The notes: generated from the letters alone by a model not told the origin. Shown: positions 18,455-28,200, counted from the stretch's first letter. The stretch: 64,000 nt of DNA from Streptomyces sp. F001 (GCF_004187715.1 NZ_QZWF01000002.1:434001-498000), one strand, 5' to 3'. Made by a program: numbers and translations.

Positions 18455-19441
18455 CTATCCCGCCCATTCGAGGAGGGGCTCGTGGCGTTCGGGAGCACGT
18501 AGCTCTGCCAGCGCCTGCTTCTCGAGCTGGCGCACCCTCTCGCGGGTCAGCCCCAGGTGCTCGCCGATCTGCGTGAGCGAGCGCGGTCGGCCGTCGTGCA
18601 GGCCGTACCGCAGGGTGAGGATCATGGCATCTCTCGGCGGGAGCGTTCCGATGATCGCTCGCAGTTGTGCTGCGAGCGCGCGATACTCCACGACGTCGAC
18701 GGCCTGCAACACCTCGGTGTCCTCGATCAGGTCGCCGACCACGGTCTCGCCGCTCTCCCCCACAGGGGTGTCGAGGCTGATCGCCTCACGCCCCACACGG
18801 CGCAGTTCCGCGACCCTCTCGACCGAGAACCCGGTCTCCGCAGCGACTTCTTCCACCGTCGGCTCGCGCCCCAGCCTCCCCAGCATCCGGCGTTCGACGC
18901 GGCCGAGTTTGGACAGGTTCTCCACCACGTGCACAGGCAGCCGGACGGTGCGTGCATGCTGGGCCAGTCCGCGTTCGATGGCCTGCCGGATCCACCAGGT
19001 GGCGTACGTCGAGAACTTGTAGCCCTTGGTGTAGTCGAATTTCTCCACCGCCCGGATCAACCCCATGTTCCCTTCCTGGATGGTGTCCAGGAAGGGCAGG
19101 CCACGGCGCGCATGCCGTTTGGCCATCGCCACGACGAGCCGGAGGTTGGCACGGATCATGTGGTCCTTGGCGCACTGTCCGTCACGCGCCACCGCCTCCA
19201 GATCCCGGCGCCACTCCGGGGCGAGTTCGCGCCGGTCGGCTTCTGCCTCCCGCAGCAGCTCATCGGCGTACACTCCGGCCTCGATACGCTTGGCCAGATC
19301 GACCTCCTCAGCAGCGGTCAGCAAGGGAATGGACCCGATCTGGGTCAAGTACTGGCGTACCAGGTCCGGCTCCTCATGGGGTTCGCCTGGTCGCGCCTGG
19401 CGGCTGGTGGTACCAGCGTGCGTCTCGGGCGGCATGGTCAT
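18455..19441 (-). CDS. RNA polymerase sigma-70 factor, group 1/2 (HrdB/HrdD-like)
   Basis: A 328-residue sigma factor with regions 1.2 ([16 protein letters not shown]), 2.1-2.4 ([49 protein letters not shown]), 3 and 4.2 ([17 protein letters not shown]). It lacks the long acidic N-terminus of the principal HrdB, so it looks like an alternative principal-like factor such as HrdD or HrdA. The -10 recognition helix [19 protein letters not shown] is canonical. Starts at 19441 or 19435 are both possible. It stands alone, next to the esterase gene. Confidence 0.92.
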   Translation of the reverse strand: MTMPPETHAGTTSRQARPGEPHEEPDLVRQYLTQIGSIPLLTAAEEVDLAKRIEAGVYADELLREAEADRRELAPEWRRDLEAVARDGQCAKDHMIRANLRLVVAMAKRHARRGLPFLDTIQEGNMGLIRAVEKFDYTKGYKFSTYATWWIRQAIERGLAQHARTVRLPVHVVENLSKLGRVERRMLGRLGREPTVEEVAAETGFSVERVAELRRVGREAISLDTPVGESGETVVGDLIEDTEVLQAVDVVEYRALAAQLRAIIGTLPPRDAMILTLRYGLHDGRPRSLTQIGEHLGLTRERVRQLEKQALAELRAPERHEPLLEWAG

Positions 19442-19561
19442 CAGCCTCCAAGGCGGAGCACCGCAATCGCCGTTCGGCTCCTGCCCGTCATGAGTCCGCT
19501 TGATCTCCGCCTACCCCGCCCGGTCCTCGTCACGCAGTACCACTCGTCGTACCGCCAGGGG

Positions 19562-19973
19562 TCAGTTCGTCGGGTGCCAGATGATCTCGTCATGGGCGTT
19601 GAGGGCCGCAGCAGCGTCCTCGGCGGCGAGGGGCAGCGGTAGCGGACAGAGCGTGCGGACCAGGCTGGCGAAGTCGCGGGGGTATACGGAGGCCTCTGTG
19701 CCGGTCAGGACCCCGATCTTGCGGGCGCGGGCCGCAGTGCGTTGCCAGTCCTCGGCGCTGGCCAGCCCGATGGACTCGGTGCCGTGGTTGCACAGCAGGA
19801 CCCGGATCTCGTCGTAGCGGTCGGTGGCGTCCAAGTACGCTTCGAGGCCCGCCCGGAACATCTCGGTGCCGAAGACCGCCCAGTACGGCGCCGAGCCGGT
19901 GCGCAGGGCCAGCCAGGGGTCGAGCAGGAGGAACGACTCGACCAGGAGGCGGTTGGCGGGCAGGCCACGATCT
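19562..19973 (-). pseudogene. Unknown gene, C-terminal part (third piece of a twice-interrupted gene)
   Basis: This frame begins at the left edge of the Tn3-family transposon and ends at 19562. It reads GLPANRLLVESFLLLDPWLA, then TDRYDEIRVLLCNHGTESIG, and ends HDEIIWHPTN. Joining it across the transposon, with one GATCT copy removed, to 27776-27918 restores an open frame through WYADRGLPAN. No start codon of its own is well placed. Function not recognised. Confidence 0.75.
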
Positions 19974-20011
19974 GGCCCTCGGGGAGTATCCGAACGGAAA
20001 TTAGCGGTAGC
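19974..20011 (+). repeat. Left terminal inverted repeat of the Tn3-family transposon
   Basis: 38 bp, matching 27738-27775 in inverted orientation with a single difference (C/T at position 18 of the repeat). The target duplication GATCT is immediately to its left. Next inward, 70 bases precede tnpA. Confidence 0.95.
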
Positions 20012-20080
20012 GGAGCGATCTTGATTCCGGTTCGGTGACGTGCCCGTTTTGCCTGGTCAGCGGGCTCTACGTTCCTGGTC

Positions 20081-23000
20081 ATGCCTGTTGAATACCTGTC
20101 TGCTGAGCAAGAGGCCCGCTACGGCCGGTTCGCCACGGAACCCTCACCCGGGGAGCTGGAACAGTTCTTCCGCCTGGACACCAGGGCCCTGGAGCTCGCT
20201 CGAGCGAAGCGCCGTTCGGCTACGAGGTTGGGGTGGGCGGTGCAGTGGGGCACGGTGCGGATGCTCGGCACTTTCCTGACCGAGGACCCCACGGCGGTAC
20301 CGGCCTCCGTGGTGCGGTTCGTCGCCGAGCAGCTCGGTCTCGACGATGAGCATTTCGCCGAGTACGGGACGCGCGCGCAGACGGTGTACGAACACGCGTG
20401 GGAGATCCGCGACACCTACGGCTACCGGGACTTCGCGGCTGGGGAGGCGGAGCTGCGGGAGTTTCTGGCGGCGCGGGTGTGGTCGTCGCTGGAGGGGCCG
20501 CGGGCCCTGTTCGACCGGGCGGTGGTGTGGCTGGTGAACAACCGGGTGCTGCTGCCGGGTGTGACGTCGCTGGCCCGGATGGTGGCCGCGCTCCGCCAGG
20601 AGGAGAACGACCGCCTGCACGCCGCGCTGTATGAGGTGGTGCCGTACGAGCTGCGGACCGAGATGGTCCGGCTGCTGGAGGTGCCGGAGAAGAAGCGGGT
20701 GTCGGAGCTGGAGCGGCTGCGGCTGGGCCCGATGCGGGTGTCTGGCAAGGCTATGGAACTGGCCCTGGACCGCGTCCGCGAGGTGCGGGGCCTGGGAGCC
20801 GGCGCGGTGGACGCCGGACGGGTTCCGGCCGCGCGGATGACCGGGCTGGCCCGGTACGGGCTGACCTCGAAGGCGCCGACGCTGAAGCGGCTGGAGGTCA
20901 CGCGGCAGACCGCGACGCTGCTGGCGACCGTGCGGCACCTGGAGACCGCGACGGTGGATGACGCGCTCGATCTGCTGCATGCACTGATGGCCACCAAGCT
21001 GCTGGCGAAGGCCGAGCGGATGGGCAACGACGCCAAGCTCAAGGCCCTGCCCCAGTTGCGCAAGGCCGCGAAGAAGGTCGCCGCAGCGGTCGACGTGCTG
21101 ATGACGACGCCGCCCGCGACCGACACCGGCGAGCTCGTCTCCGTGGTCGACGCGTGGTCCGCAATCGAGCAGGTCGTGCCGCGCGAGCAGCTGGCCGAGG
21201 CGCTCGTCACGATCGCCTCGGTGGTCCCGGACAGCGACGGGGACGACGACGCGGAATGGCGGGCCGAGCTGGTCGCCCGCTACGGCACGGTGCGTGGCTT
21301 CATCCGCCTTTTGGTCGAGGTCATCGACTTCGGCGCCGTCGAAGCCGGCGCCCCCGTCGTTCAGGCCCTCAAGCGGCTCCCGGATTTGATCGCCCGCAAG
21401 AAGGTCGGCGCCGAAGAGGTCGCCATCGATCTGGTGACGGGCTCGTGGCGGCGGCTGGTGTTCGCCAACCCCAACGTGCCGCACGGCCTGGTCGACAAGG
21501 CCGCGTACTCGTTCTGCATCCTGGAGCATCTGCACCGCTCGCTGCGCCGGCGGGACGTGTTCGCCAAGGACGGCGACCGGTGGGGCGACCCCCGCGCCAA
21601 GCTGCTGGCCGGGGAGAAGTGGACGGCCGCCGAGCCCAAGGTGCTCACCGCGCTCGGTCTGGAGAGCGAACCGGCCGGACACCTCGCCGAACTCGCCTCC
21701 GCGCTGCACGCCGCGTACGTCCAGGTCGCCGCCGGGCTGCCGGGCAACACGGCACTGGAGGTAGTGGGCGGGAAGCTGAAGCTGGGCAAGCTCGGCAAGG
21801 CGGAGGAGCCCAAACTCATGCCGCCGTTCCGGCAGCTGGTCAACGGCATGCTGCCGAAGGTCGACTTCCCCGAGCTGCTGCTGGAGGTCGCCGAGTTGAC
21901 CGGGATGGCAGACGCCTTCACGCACATCTCCGGCGCCGACTCGCACATGGAAGGCTTCACCACCAGTTTGTGCGCCGTCCTGCTGACGGAAGCGTGCAAC
22001 GTCGGGTTCACACCGGTCATCAAGCCAGACGTCCCGGCGCTCAGCCGGGGCCGTCTGGTCCAGGTCGATCAAGGCTACTTCCGGGCGGAGAACATCTCGG
22101 TGGCGAACGGCCTGTTCATATCGAGGCCCAGGCAAAGATCGACGTCGTGAGGGCGTGGGGCGGCGGCCTGGTCGCCTCCGCCGACGGGGTCCGCTTCACC
22201 GTGCCAGTGAAGACCCTGTACGCGAGTTCGAACCCCCGGTATTTCGGGCTGCGGCACAAGGGTGCCACCTGGCTGAACGTGGTCAACGACCAGGTGATGG
22301 GGCTGGGCGGGGTGGTCGTGCCGGGCACGCTGCGCGACTCGCTGTTCATCCTGGACGCCATCCACGCCCGCGACGGCGGGCCGAAGCCGGAGACCGTCAT
22401 CACGGACACCGCGTCGTACTCCGACATCGTCTTCGGCCTGTTCGCGATCTGCGGCTACCAGTTCTCGCCGAGGATCGCCGACATCTCCGACGCCCGGCTG
22501 TGGCGGACGAACACCGCGGCCGACTACGGGCCGCTCCAGCCGGTCTCCAACCACACCATCCGCCTGGACCGGATACGCGCCCACTGGGGCGACATGCTCC
22601 GCGTGGCAGGCTCCCTGACCCTGGGCGAGGTCCGCGGACACGACCTCATCCGCATGCTCTCCCGCGACGGCAAACCGACCGGACTGGGCGACGCGTTCGC
22701 CCACTACGGACGAATCTTCAAGACCCTGCACCTGCTCCAGTTCGTCTCCGACGAGGGATACCGGCGCATGATCGGCGCCCAGCTCAACGTCACCGAGGCC
22801 CGCCACCGCCTCGCCCGGAAGATCTTCTTCGGACAGCGCGGCGAACTACGCCAGCACTACCGCGAGGGCATGGAGGACCAGCTCGGCGCCCTCGGACTGG
22901 CCCTCAACTGCGTAGTCCTGTTCAACAGCCTCTACATCGACGCCGCCGTCAAACAGCTGGCCGCCGACGGCTTCCCCGTCACCGACGAACTGCTCGCCCG

Positions 23001-23133
23001 GCTCTCCCCACTCCAGTACGACCACATCAACTTCCTCGGCCGCTACGCCTTCACCCAGCCGGCCGCGCCGGGCCTGCGGCAGCTGCGTAACCCGCACACC
23101 GATGACGAGGACGACGACGGCGAGCAGGACTGA
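20081..23133 (+). pseudogene. tnpA: Tn3-family transposase, frameshifted
   Basis: Together about 1017 residues, the usual length. The N-terminal half (20081 to about 22115) has a DUF4158-type region (MPVEYLSAEQEARYGRF) and reads to LVQVDQGYFRAENISVANGL. The C-terminal half continues in another frame, EAQAKIDVVRAWGGGLVASADGVRF, with catalytic-core elements ASADG and TDTASYSD and the end LNCVVLFNSLYID. The switch lies near 22110-22135 in ggcctgttcatatcgag, which is not a classical slippery site. Each half alone lacks part of the DDE core, so transposition probably needs help in trans unless a frameshift is read through or the base call is wrong. Confidence 0.88.
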
Positions 23134-23265
23134 GTGTCACCTCACCGACCCGAAGGCTGATCAGAGTGCCCGCCACCGCTTTCGTCAGCCGCTTCGCGGC
23201 GGTCACAGCCGTACGTGGCAGGTGCGTTTGCGCCGATCACGCCCTTACCCGGCTTATGGTGTGCT

Positions 23266-24129
23266 TTAGGAGAACTTGTACCCGGCGAAGTCGGCGACGT
23301 GGACATACCCGATGCGCTGGTAGAGGGCGTTGCTGGTGGGGTTGTCCGGGTCCGTGAACAGGACGACCGTCGCGCCCGCGGCCAGCGCTGCCCGGCTCGC
23401 CTCGACCGTCACGGCGCCCGCGTAGCCGCGGCCCCGGAGGTGGGCAGGGGTGTAGACGGGGTCGATCCGGACCATGCCGCCGATGACCGAGGTCGCGGCC
23501 GCCATCGAGACGGGGGTGCCGTCCGGGGTCTCCCAGAAGGTGAAGTGCCGGTCGCCGAAGCGCGAGTCGTCCCAGGAGCCGGCGTCGATCAAGTCGATGG
23601 AGGACTGCTCCCCGACGTCGACGCAGAACTCACGGCACCAGCGCACGACGTGTTCGCGGTCTGTCCCGCCCGTGAGACGGCCCCGGCCCTCCGGGGGTGG
23701 CTGCGGCGGGGTGAGTGTGCCGAGACGGTAGAGATGCGTCCGCCAGAAGAGTGCTGGCGCCGCACCCGTGTGTCGCTGCCAGGAATCGGCGTATGCGGTG
23801 GCGGTGTCATGGTCCGCGATGACGTTGGCGGGCGAGTGGCCGAGGACGGCCAGATGGGCGGCGAGGGCGTCGGTCTGCTCGACAGAGAGGGGGGTGAGAC
23901 CCAGGCGTCCGCGCGAAGTGAGATAGAAGACCGCGTGGACCTCGCCTCCTGACTCCAGCCGGCCGAAGACGGCGGTGACGGGGCCGTGTGCATCCGGCCT
24001 GCGTATCCGCAGTTTCTCGATGTCCGTCAGCGGCGTGTTGTGCAGGGCGGGGCGCGAGCGCAGGAAGCCCTCGGCTCGGGCAAGGAAGTCGTCAACGTCT
24101 TGAGTGAGGTGCCAGTCATCTAGGAGCAT
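23266..24129 (-). CDS. GNAT family N-acetyltransferase (transposon cargo)
   Basis: A 287-residue protein. The C-terminal GNAT fold is clear: IDPVYTPAHLRGRGYAGAVTVEASRAAL (acetyl-CoA loop), VVLFTDPDNPTSNALYQRIGYVHV (beta5, alpha4 with Tyr). The N-terminal half is a diverged GNAT-like region, as in FR47/DUF4081-type enzymes. It is inside the Tn3-family transposon and so is likely selectable or stress-related cargo; the substrate is unknown. It runs opposite to tnpA. Confidence 0.85.
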   Translation of the reverse strand: MLLDDWHLTQDVDDFLARAEGFLRSRPALHNTPLTDIEKLRIRRPDAHGPVTAVFGRLESGGEVHAVFYLTSRGRLGLTPLSVEQTDALAAHLAVLGHSPANVIADHDTATAYADSWQRHTGAAPALFWRTHLYRLGTLTPPQPPPEGRGRLTGGTDREHVVRWCREFCVDVGEQSSIDLIDAGSWDDSRFGDRHFTFWETPDGTPVSMAAATSVIGGMVRIDPVYTPAHLRGRGYAGAVTVEASRAALAAGATVVLFTDPDNPTSNALYQRIGYVHVADFAGYKFS

Positions 24130-24336
24130 GCTTCATGATCCCGGATCTCCTCGACTCGGGGAGTACTTGCTCAATGCCTTTCAGCCACGTTACGTATCTG
24201 GGTCATGCCCCGACAGTCCACGCACCGAGGGCTACGGCCAAGCGGCCTGACCACCCATGCCGGAGGAACCACGACGCGAAGGCGTGAGCAAGGACGTTGT
24301 TTAAGCCGAAGGCATCACCCGACACGCACCGCCTCG

Positions 24337-25632
24337 TCAGAAGCCGAAGGAGTTGTGCGGTTCGGGGTCGGTCCAGAACATCCGAGCCAGCTGCCCGATT
24401 GCGCCCTCGGTGTGCGGAGTGATGTCGCCCGCATACGCCAGGTGGTGCGCCGACATGCCCCCGAAGTAGAGCGAGCTGAGCGCGGAGAGCGTGATGGTCA
24501 GGTCTGCCGTCTCGTCGGTGGGAACGCACGTCGCCGTGGGGCCGTCTGCTTTCAGATGCCACGTTCTGTTGTTCGCCGGGCACATCCGGTCGTCGTCTAT
24601 GGTGAACCTCAGCTCGCCGGGCGTCAGGTACGAGCGTTGCGTCAGGGCTCGGGGGACGTCGAGAAGGCGCGCCCAAAGGTTGTCGGTCTGGCGGGTGATG
24701 CGCATCGCCCGCGAGTTCGTGAGCATCCACCGCAGGGGTTCGTCGCGCGGACGGCCGGCTGCCACGACGGTCTTGGTGAGGTCGAAGTCGATCAGTACTC
24801 CCCACAGGGCCCGGTAGGCCACCGGGTTGGTCGCCTCCAGGGCTTCTACCACGAGCGTTCCGGCATGGTCCGTGGTCGAGGACCATGGCAGTCGGAAGTT
24901 GGCGATGCCGTCCACATTGCCGTGCTGGTCGTGGTGGGTGAGATAGCGCAGCGGCCCGTTGGTGCCGTCTGCTTCGTCGGACAGCCCGTCCCAGCGCCCG
25001 GGCAGAGGGCTGAGTTCCCCGACGCGGTGGGCACGCACCTCCGCATGCACCCCAGGCCAGGCCTTCTTCGCCTGCGCAGCGTCAACCAGCTCCAGCGACC
25101 CGGGATCGGGCTCTGCCGGAAGGAGGGCGGCTTCGTGACGGGCCAGCTCCCAGCGAGTGCGGTAGGTCGCGGGCGAGAATCCGAACCGTCCATAGATGCT
25201 GCCCTCGCTCGCGCTGAGCATCGCCAACGGCTCGCCTCGCTCCAGGGCTGCCTCGAACATGGCCTGCATCATCTGCCGCAGGTACCCGCGCCGGCGGTGT
25301 GTCGCGATCACCCCGGTGGCAGTGACACCGGCCATCCTCCCCGTTCCCCCGCCCGGAACCGTCACCTCGAAGGAGATGGTCGCCGATGCGCCGACGCACC
25401 TGCCGTCGACGAACGTCGCGACTGGATGGAAGGCCTCGTCCTTGATGTCGGCTGCTGCCCACTCCTGGAGCTGCTCCACGCTCGCAGGTGTGCGCTGTGG
25501 GGGCCATGGCTCGGGGCCGCCGTGCCACGCCGCGTCTGCGGGCTCCCAACTCGGCAATCCGTTCGCGTACGGCAATGCGCGGTAGTACGCGGCCATCTCA
25601 TCGTGTCGCGGCGGGCGGACCTCAGTCACCAT
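24337..25632 (-). CDS. Eis-like GNAT acetyltransferase with SCP2-type C-terminal domain
   Basis: A 431-residue protein built like Mycobacterium Eis: N-terminal GNAT (about 60-150; GVTATGVIATHRRRGYLRQMM, SEGSIYGRFGFSPATY), a second GNAT-like middle, and a C-terminal sterol-carrier-type domain (about 320-431; LRFTIDDDRMCPANNRTWHL, LSSLYFGGMSAHHL). The chain ends in NSFGF; Eis enzymes use the C-terminal carboxylate as catalytic base and typically end in Phe. Family members acetylate aminoglycosides at several amines, also capreomycin and protein lysines. Being cargo of a transposon makes a resistance role plausible but not proven. Start 25632 or 25641. Confidence 0.87.
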   Translation of the reverse strand: MVTEVRPPRHDEMAAYYRALPYANGLPSWEPADAAWHGGPEPWPPQRTPASVEQLQEWAAADIKDEAFHPVATFVDGRCVGASATISFEVTVPGGGTGRMAGVTATGVIATHRRRGYLRQMMQAMFEAALERGEPLAMLSASEGSIYGRFGFSPATYRTRWELARHEAALLPAEPDPGSLELVDAAQAKKAWPGVHAEVRAHRVGELSPLPGRWDGLSDEADGTNGPLRYLTHHDQHGNVDGIANFRLPWSSTTDHAGTLVVEALEATNPVAYRALWGVLIDFDLTKTVVAAGRPRDEPLRWMLTNSRAMRITRQTDNLWARLLDVPRALTQRSYLTPGELRFTIDDDRMCPANNRTWHLKADGPTATCVPTDETADLTITLSALSSLYFGGMSAHHLAYAGDITPHTEGAIGQLARMFWTDPEPHNSFGF

Positions 25633-25801
25633 GCCGGACATTGCATCCACCACGTCGCAGGCGAGCAACCGAATATCCGCTCTGGGCTCCCGCGCCGGAG
25701 GGCCGACCATGGGCGGCCAGCGTCGGGACCTTGCGGGAGCTGCTGCCGGTGGGCCTGACGGGCTCGGCAATATTCGCATGCATCCCGGGACTCTCAGGCA
25801 G

Positions 25802-25814
25802 TACGGTCCGCGCC
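25802..25814 (+). promoter_or_regulatory. Possible -10 element of the leaderless methyltransferase gene
   Basis: TACGGT at 25802-25807 is followed 7 bases later by ATG, and no ribosome site precedes the ATG. This matches the leaderless layout seen elsewhere in the window. The -35 is not clear. Confidence 0.35.
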
Positions 25815-26555
25815 ATGGACGACGAGGACGGCTACTTCGGAGAGAGCGTTGCCGCGACGTACGACGAGTCGCTAGCCGAGTTGTTCGACCCGGAGGTCGT
25901 GGGCCCCGCTGTCGATGTTCTGGCTGGACTCGCAGCCGACGGCCGCGCCCTCGAACTGGGCATTGGAACGGGACGCATCGCGTTGCCGCTGGCCGAAAGA
26001 GGCGTGCCGGTCCATGGCATCGAGTTGTCACGGGCGATGGTTGACCGGCTTCGTGCGAAGCCCGGTGGTGGCCCGATCGATGTGACGATAGGCGACTTCG
26101 CGACGACGAGGGTGGACGGCACGTTCTCCGTCGCCTACCTGGTCGTCAACACGATCATGAATCTGACGTCGCAGGAGGAGCAGGTGGCGTGTTTCCGTAA
26201 CGCTGCGGCTCACCTCGAGTCCGGCGGCTGCTTCGTCGTCGAGGTCATGGTGCCCGAACTGCGAAGGCTCCCAGCCGGGCAGAACGTCGTGCCCTACCAG
26301 GTGAGCCCGACGCGCTGCGCCTTCGACATCTACGACGTCGCCACTCAGGCGACGAGTTCGAATTACATCGACATCGTCGACGGGCGCGCCACATACACGT
26401 CGACCCCCTTCCGCTACGTCTGGCCGTCGGAACTCGACCTGATGGCTCAACTCGCCGGATTGCGACTGCGTGAGCGGTGGGACAGCTGGACGGGAGAGCC
26501 GTTTACAAGCGAGAGCCGCCAGCACGTCTCGATCTGGGAGAAACCCACAGAGTAA
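25815..26555 (+). CDS. Class I SAM-dependent methyltransferase (transposon cargo)
   Basis: A 246-residue protein: N-terminal YDESLAELFDPEVVGPAV, SAM motif I ALELGIGTGRIALPLAERG, acidic motif II HGIELSRAMVDRL, motif III-like FSVAYLVVNTIMNL, and a late LAGLRLRERWDSW strand. It belongs to the methyltransferase 25 group; the substrate is unknown. It is divergent from the Eis-like gene, sharing a roughly 180-base intergenic region within the transposon. No 16S or 23S rRNA methylase signature is seen. Confidence 0.85.
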   Translation: MDDEDGYFGESVAATYDESLAELFDPEVVGPAVDVLAGLAADGRALELGIGTGRIALPLAERGVPVHGIELSRAMVDRLRAKPGGGPIDVTIGDFATTRVDGTFSVAYLVVNTIMNLTSQEEQVACFRNAAAHLESGGCFVVEVMVPELRRLPAGQNVVPYQVSPTRCAFDIYDVATQATSSNYIDIVDGRATYTSTPFRYVWPSELDLMAQLAGLRLRERWDSWTGEPFTSESRQHVSIWEKPTE

Positions 26556-26644
26556 CCGCGGCAACGCGGGCGATTACGCGCCGAGTAGGAACAAACCCGG
26601 CAGGGACGTACGACGTACTGGAGTAACGTCGCGCCGAACCGATC

Positions 26645-26770
26645 TGTCGGCAAACGATCGTTTGACGACAGGCGGCCGACGCGTCCAATGAACCCGTGCA
26701 GCCAGGGGTTCGTGGCGGCCCGAATCCAATCAGATCCGATGGTGATTGCTGACAGGGTTTGATGACAGAT
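26645..26770. promoter_or_regulatory. Resolution (res)-like region upstream of the resolvase
   Basis: A near-perfect 26-bp palindrome at 26645-26670 (arms TGTCGGCAAACG and CGTTTGACGACA) is followed at about 26748-26770 by a second site containing the related half TGTCATCAAAC on the minus strand. Dyad subsites next to tnpR are where Tn3-family resolvases bind and act, and they also shut down tnpR transcription. A third subsite was not clearly seen. Confidence 0.6.
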
Positions 26771-26804
26771 AGGGTCCATTCCTCCATACGTAAGGGGCCC
26801 ACGA

Positions 26805-27725
26805 GTGGCGAACCTGGTCTACAAGCGAGTCTCGACCGACCAGCAGTCGACCGCCCGCCAGGACCTCGTCCTCGACGAGGCCGGGATCGAGGACCCGGTC
26901 GTCTTCGAGGAGGACCCCGGCACCTCCAGCCGCCTCCACCCGCTCCAGCGCCCGAAGTTTCGCGAACTGCTCACGTACGCGCGGCCGGGCGACACCGTGC
27001 ACATCTCCGAGATGTTCCGCCTCGTGCGCGGCACCGGCCACATCCTCGACGTGCTCGACGTCCTCCACCGCGACCGCCGCCTCGCGCTGCGCATCCACGA
27101 CGGCGCGTTCTCCGCGATGGATCTCACCGCCCGCCACCCGCGCACCGGCGAGCTGCTGTCCACCGTGAAGTTCATGGTGCAGACCCTCGCCGCCGCCGGC
27201 GAACTCCAACGCGAGCTGACCTACGACGGGCTGCGGGCCGCCGAGGCCAGGGGCAGCAAGGGTGGGCGCCGCCCCGCCGTGGCGGCCGACAGGACCGACG
27301 CCGTCCGCACCGCGTACCTGGAAGGCCGCTCCATCGCCGCCCTCGCGCGCGACCACGGCGTCAGCCGCGGCGCCATCCGCACGGCCGTCGCCGACCTTCT
27401 TCCCGAGCACACCGCCGAGGGCCAGGAGGACGTCCCGGCCCCAGAGCTGCCGGTCACCCTCGACATGCCGGGCAAGGTCGCCGACTTCCTCCGCGCCACC
27501 GAGCTGGAGCCCGCCGAGCGGGCCGCGCTCGACCAGGGCGTTACCGTACGGCGAGGTCAGGGCTACACCCTGCGCGTCAGCACCACCCGGGCCGTCCACC
27601 GCCAGCTCCTCGCCCACTGCCAGCCTCTCGACGGCGGCCAGGGCACCCCGACTGTCCCGGCGCAGCGCAAGGCCCGCCGCGAGTACGAGAACCGCGTCAG
27701 CGCCCTCATCTCGACCGGACCATGA
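26805..27725 (+). CDS. tnpR: Serine recombinase/resolvase of the Tn3-family transposon
   Basis: A 306-residue protein starting at GTG. The catalytic domain is N-terminal: VYKRVSTDQQS holds the nucleophile Ser10, then VHISEMFRLVRGTGHILDVL and FMVQTLAAAGELQRELTYDGL (the long E helix). A resolvase helix-turn-helix follows (about 170-200, SIAALARDHGVSRGAIRTAVADLL). The last 100 residues are an extra C-terminal domain not found in Tn3 TnpR (about 185 residues) but seen in longer Tn3-family resolvases. It would resolve cointegrates at the adjacent res-like site. Confidence 0.9.
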   Translation: MANLVYKRVSTDQQSTARQDLVLDEAGIEDPVVFEEDPGTSSRLHPLQRPKFRELLTYARPGDTVHISEMFRLVRGTGHILDVLDVLHRDRRLALRIHDGAFSAMDLTARHPRTGELLSTVKFMVQTLAAAGELQRELTYDGLRAAEARGSKGGRRPAVAADRTDAVRTAYLEGRSIAALARDHGVSRGAIRTAVADLLPEHTAEGQEDVPAPELPVTLDMPGKVADFLRATELEPAERAALDQGVTVRRGQGYTLRVSTTRAVHRQLLAHCQPLDGGQGTPTVPAQRKARREYENRVSALISTGP

Positions 27726-27737
27726 TCCGGGTCAGCG

Positions 27738-27775
27738 GCTACCGCTAATTTCCGTTCAGATACTCCCCGAGGGCC
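27738..27775 (-). repeat. Right terminal inverted repeat of the Tn3-family transposon
   Basis: 38 bp, inverse of 19974-20011, directly followed by the target duplication GATCT at 27776-27780. The resolvase stop is 12 bases inside. Confidence 0.95.
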
Positions 27776-27918
27776 GATCTGCGTACCAGCGGCGGTAGAG
27801 GTCGGCGACGGCAGGACTGAGCCGTTGCGGCGTGTCGAAGCGCAGGAGGTCCAGGTCGAGGCCGTGCTGCCGGGTGAAGGTGGCGAGGTCATCGAGGAGG
27901 CCGGAGTGCAGACCGTTC
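27776..27918 (-). pseudogene. Unknown gene, middle piece between the tnpB element and the transposon
   Basis: Minus-strand reading: RNGLHSGLLDDLATFTRQHG, then LRFDTPQRLSPAVADLYRRW, ending WYAD at the transposon junction. Joined to 29699 onward it continues ...VRVRF-RNGLHSG in frame (codon cgg shared across the tnpB insertion). Joined to 19973 downward it continues WYADRGLPANRLL. It is therefore exon-like debris of one gene, not a gene by itself. Confidence 0.8.
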
Positions 27919-28200
27919 CTAAAGACTGAGCGGGAGTGAGTCCTTCTGCCAGAACCCATGCTCAGCCGAACGCCCCGAACGGTGTTGGGCGTTCTGGTTG
28001 CCCGCTTTCGCTCCGCGTCCGGCGTCGACGGATCGTGTCCGTGGTCCGGGGATGCGGGGGCGGGGTCCCTCACGTCCCGGGGTTTCCGGTGCGGCCTGGA
28101 CGGTCCGATGCCCGTACCCATCGCTCTGGTGGGTACGGGGCGGTGTCGTCCGTCGCCGGATTGGGTGCCCCAGGGCGCGCCTTCCGATCGCCACGGCGGC
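27919..28200 (-). ncRNA. Candidate omega-RNA (reRNA) overlapping the tnpB 3' end
   Basis: Inferred by position only. In tnpB elements the guide RNA scaffold overlaps the 3' end of the gene and its guide is the flanking sequence just past the right end. Here that flank reads GAACGGTCTGCACTCCGGCC on the minus strand, i.e. the interrupted host gene. A small hairpin, TTCTG-G-CAGAA, lies about 27947-27957. Scaffold limits are a guess. Confidence 0.3.

Larger units (their letters stand above)
19974..27775. mobile_element. Tn3-family transposon with acetyltransferase/methyltransferase cargo
   Basis: A complete 7802-bp unit. Terminal inverted repeats of 38 bp (19974-20011 and 27738-27775) differ at one base and begin GGCCCTCGGGGAGTATC. 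The direct repeat GATCT flanks both ends (19969-19973 and 27776-27780), the 5-bp duplication expected of the family. Contents in order: tnpA (+, frameshifted), GNAT acetyltransferase (-), Eis-like acetyltransferase (-), methyltransferase (+), res-like region, serine resolvase (+). It interrupts an unknown minus-strand gene. The near-identical ends and intact duplication mean a recent insertion. Confidence 0.95.

Noticed and set aside
19974..20011. Initially read the transposon end as starting at GGGGAG
   Set aside because: That boundary gives no direct repeat outside; starting at GGCCCTC gives exactly 38 bp and the GATCT duplication.
20144..22135. Long minus-strand frame opposite tnpA
   Set aside because: Shadow of the transposase; no domain content.
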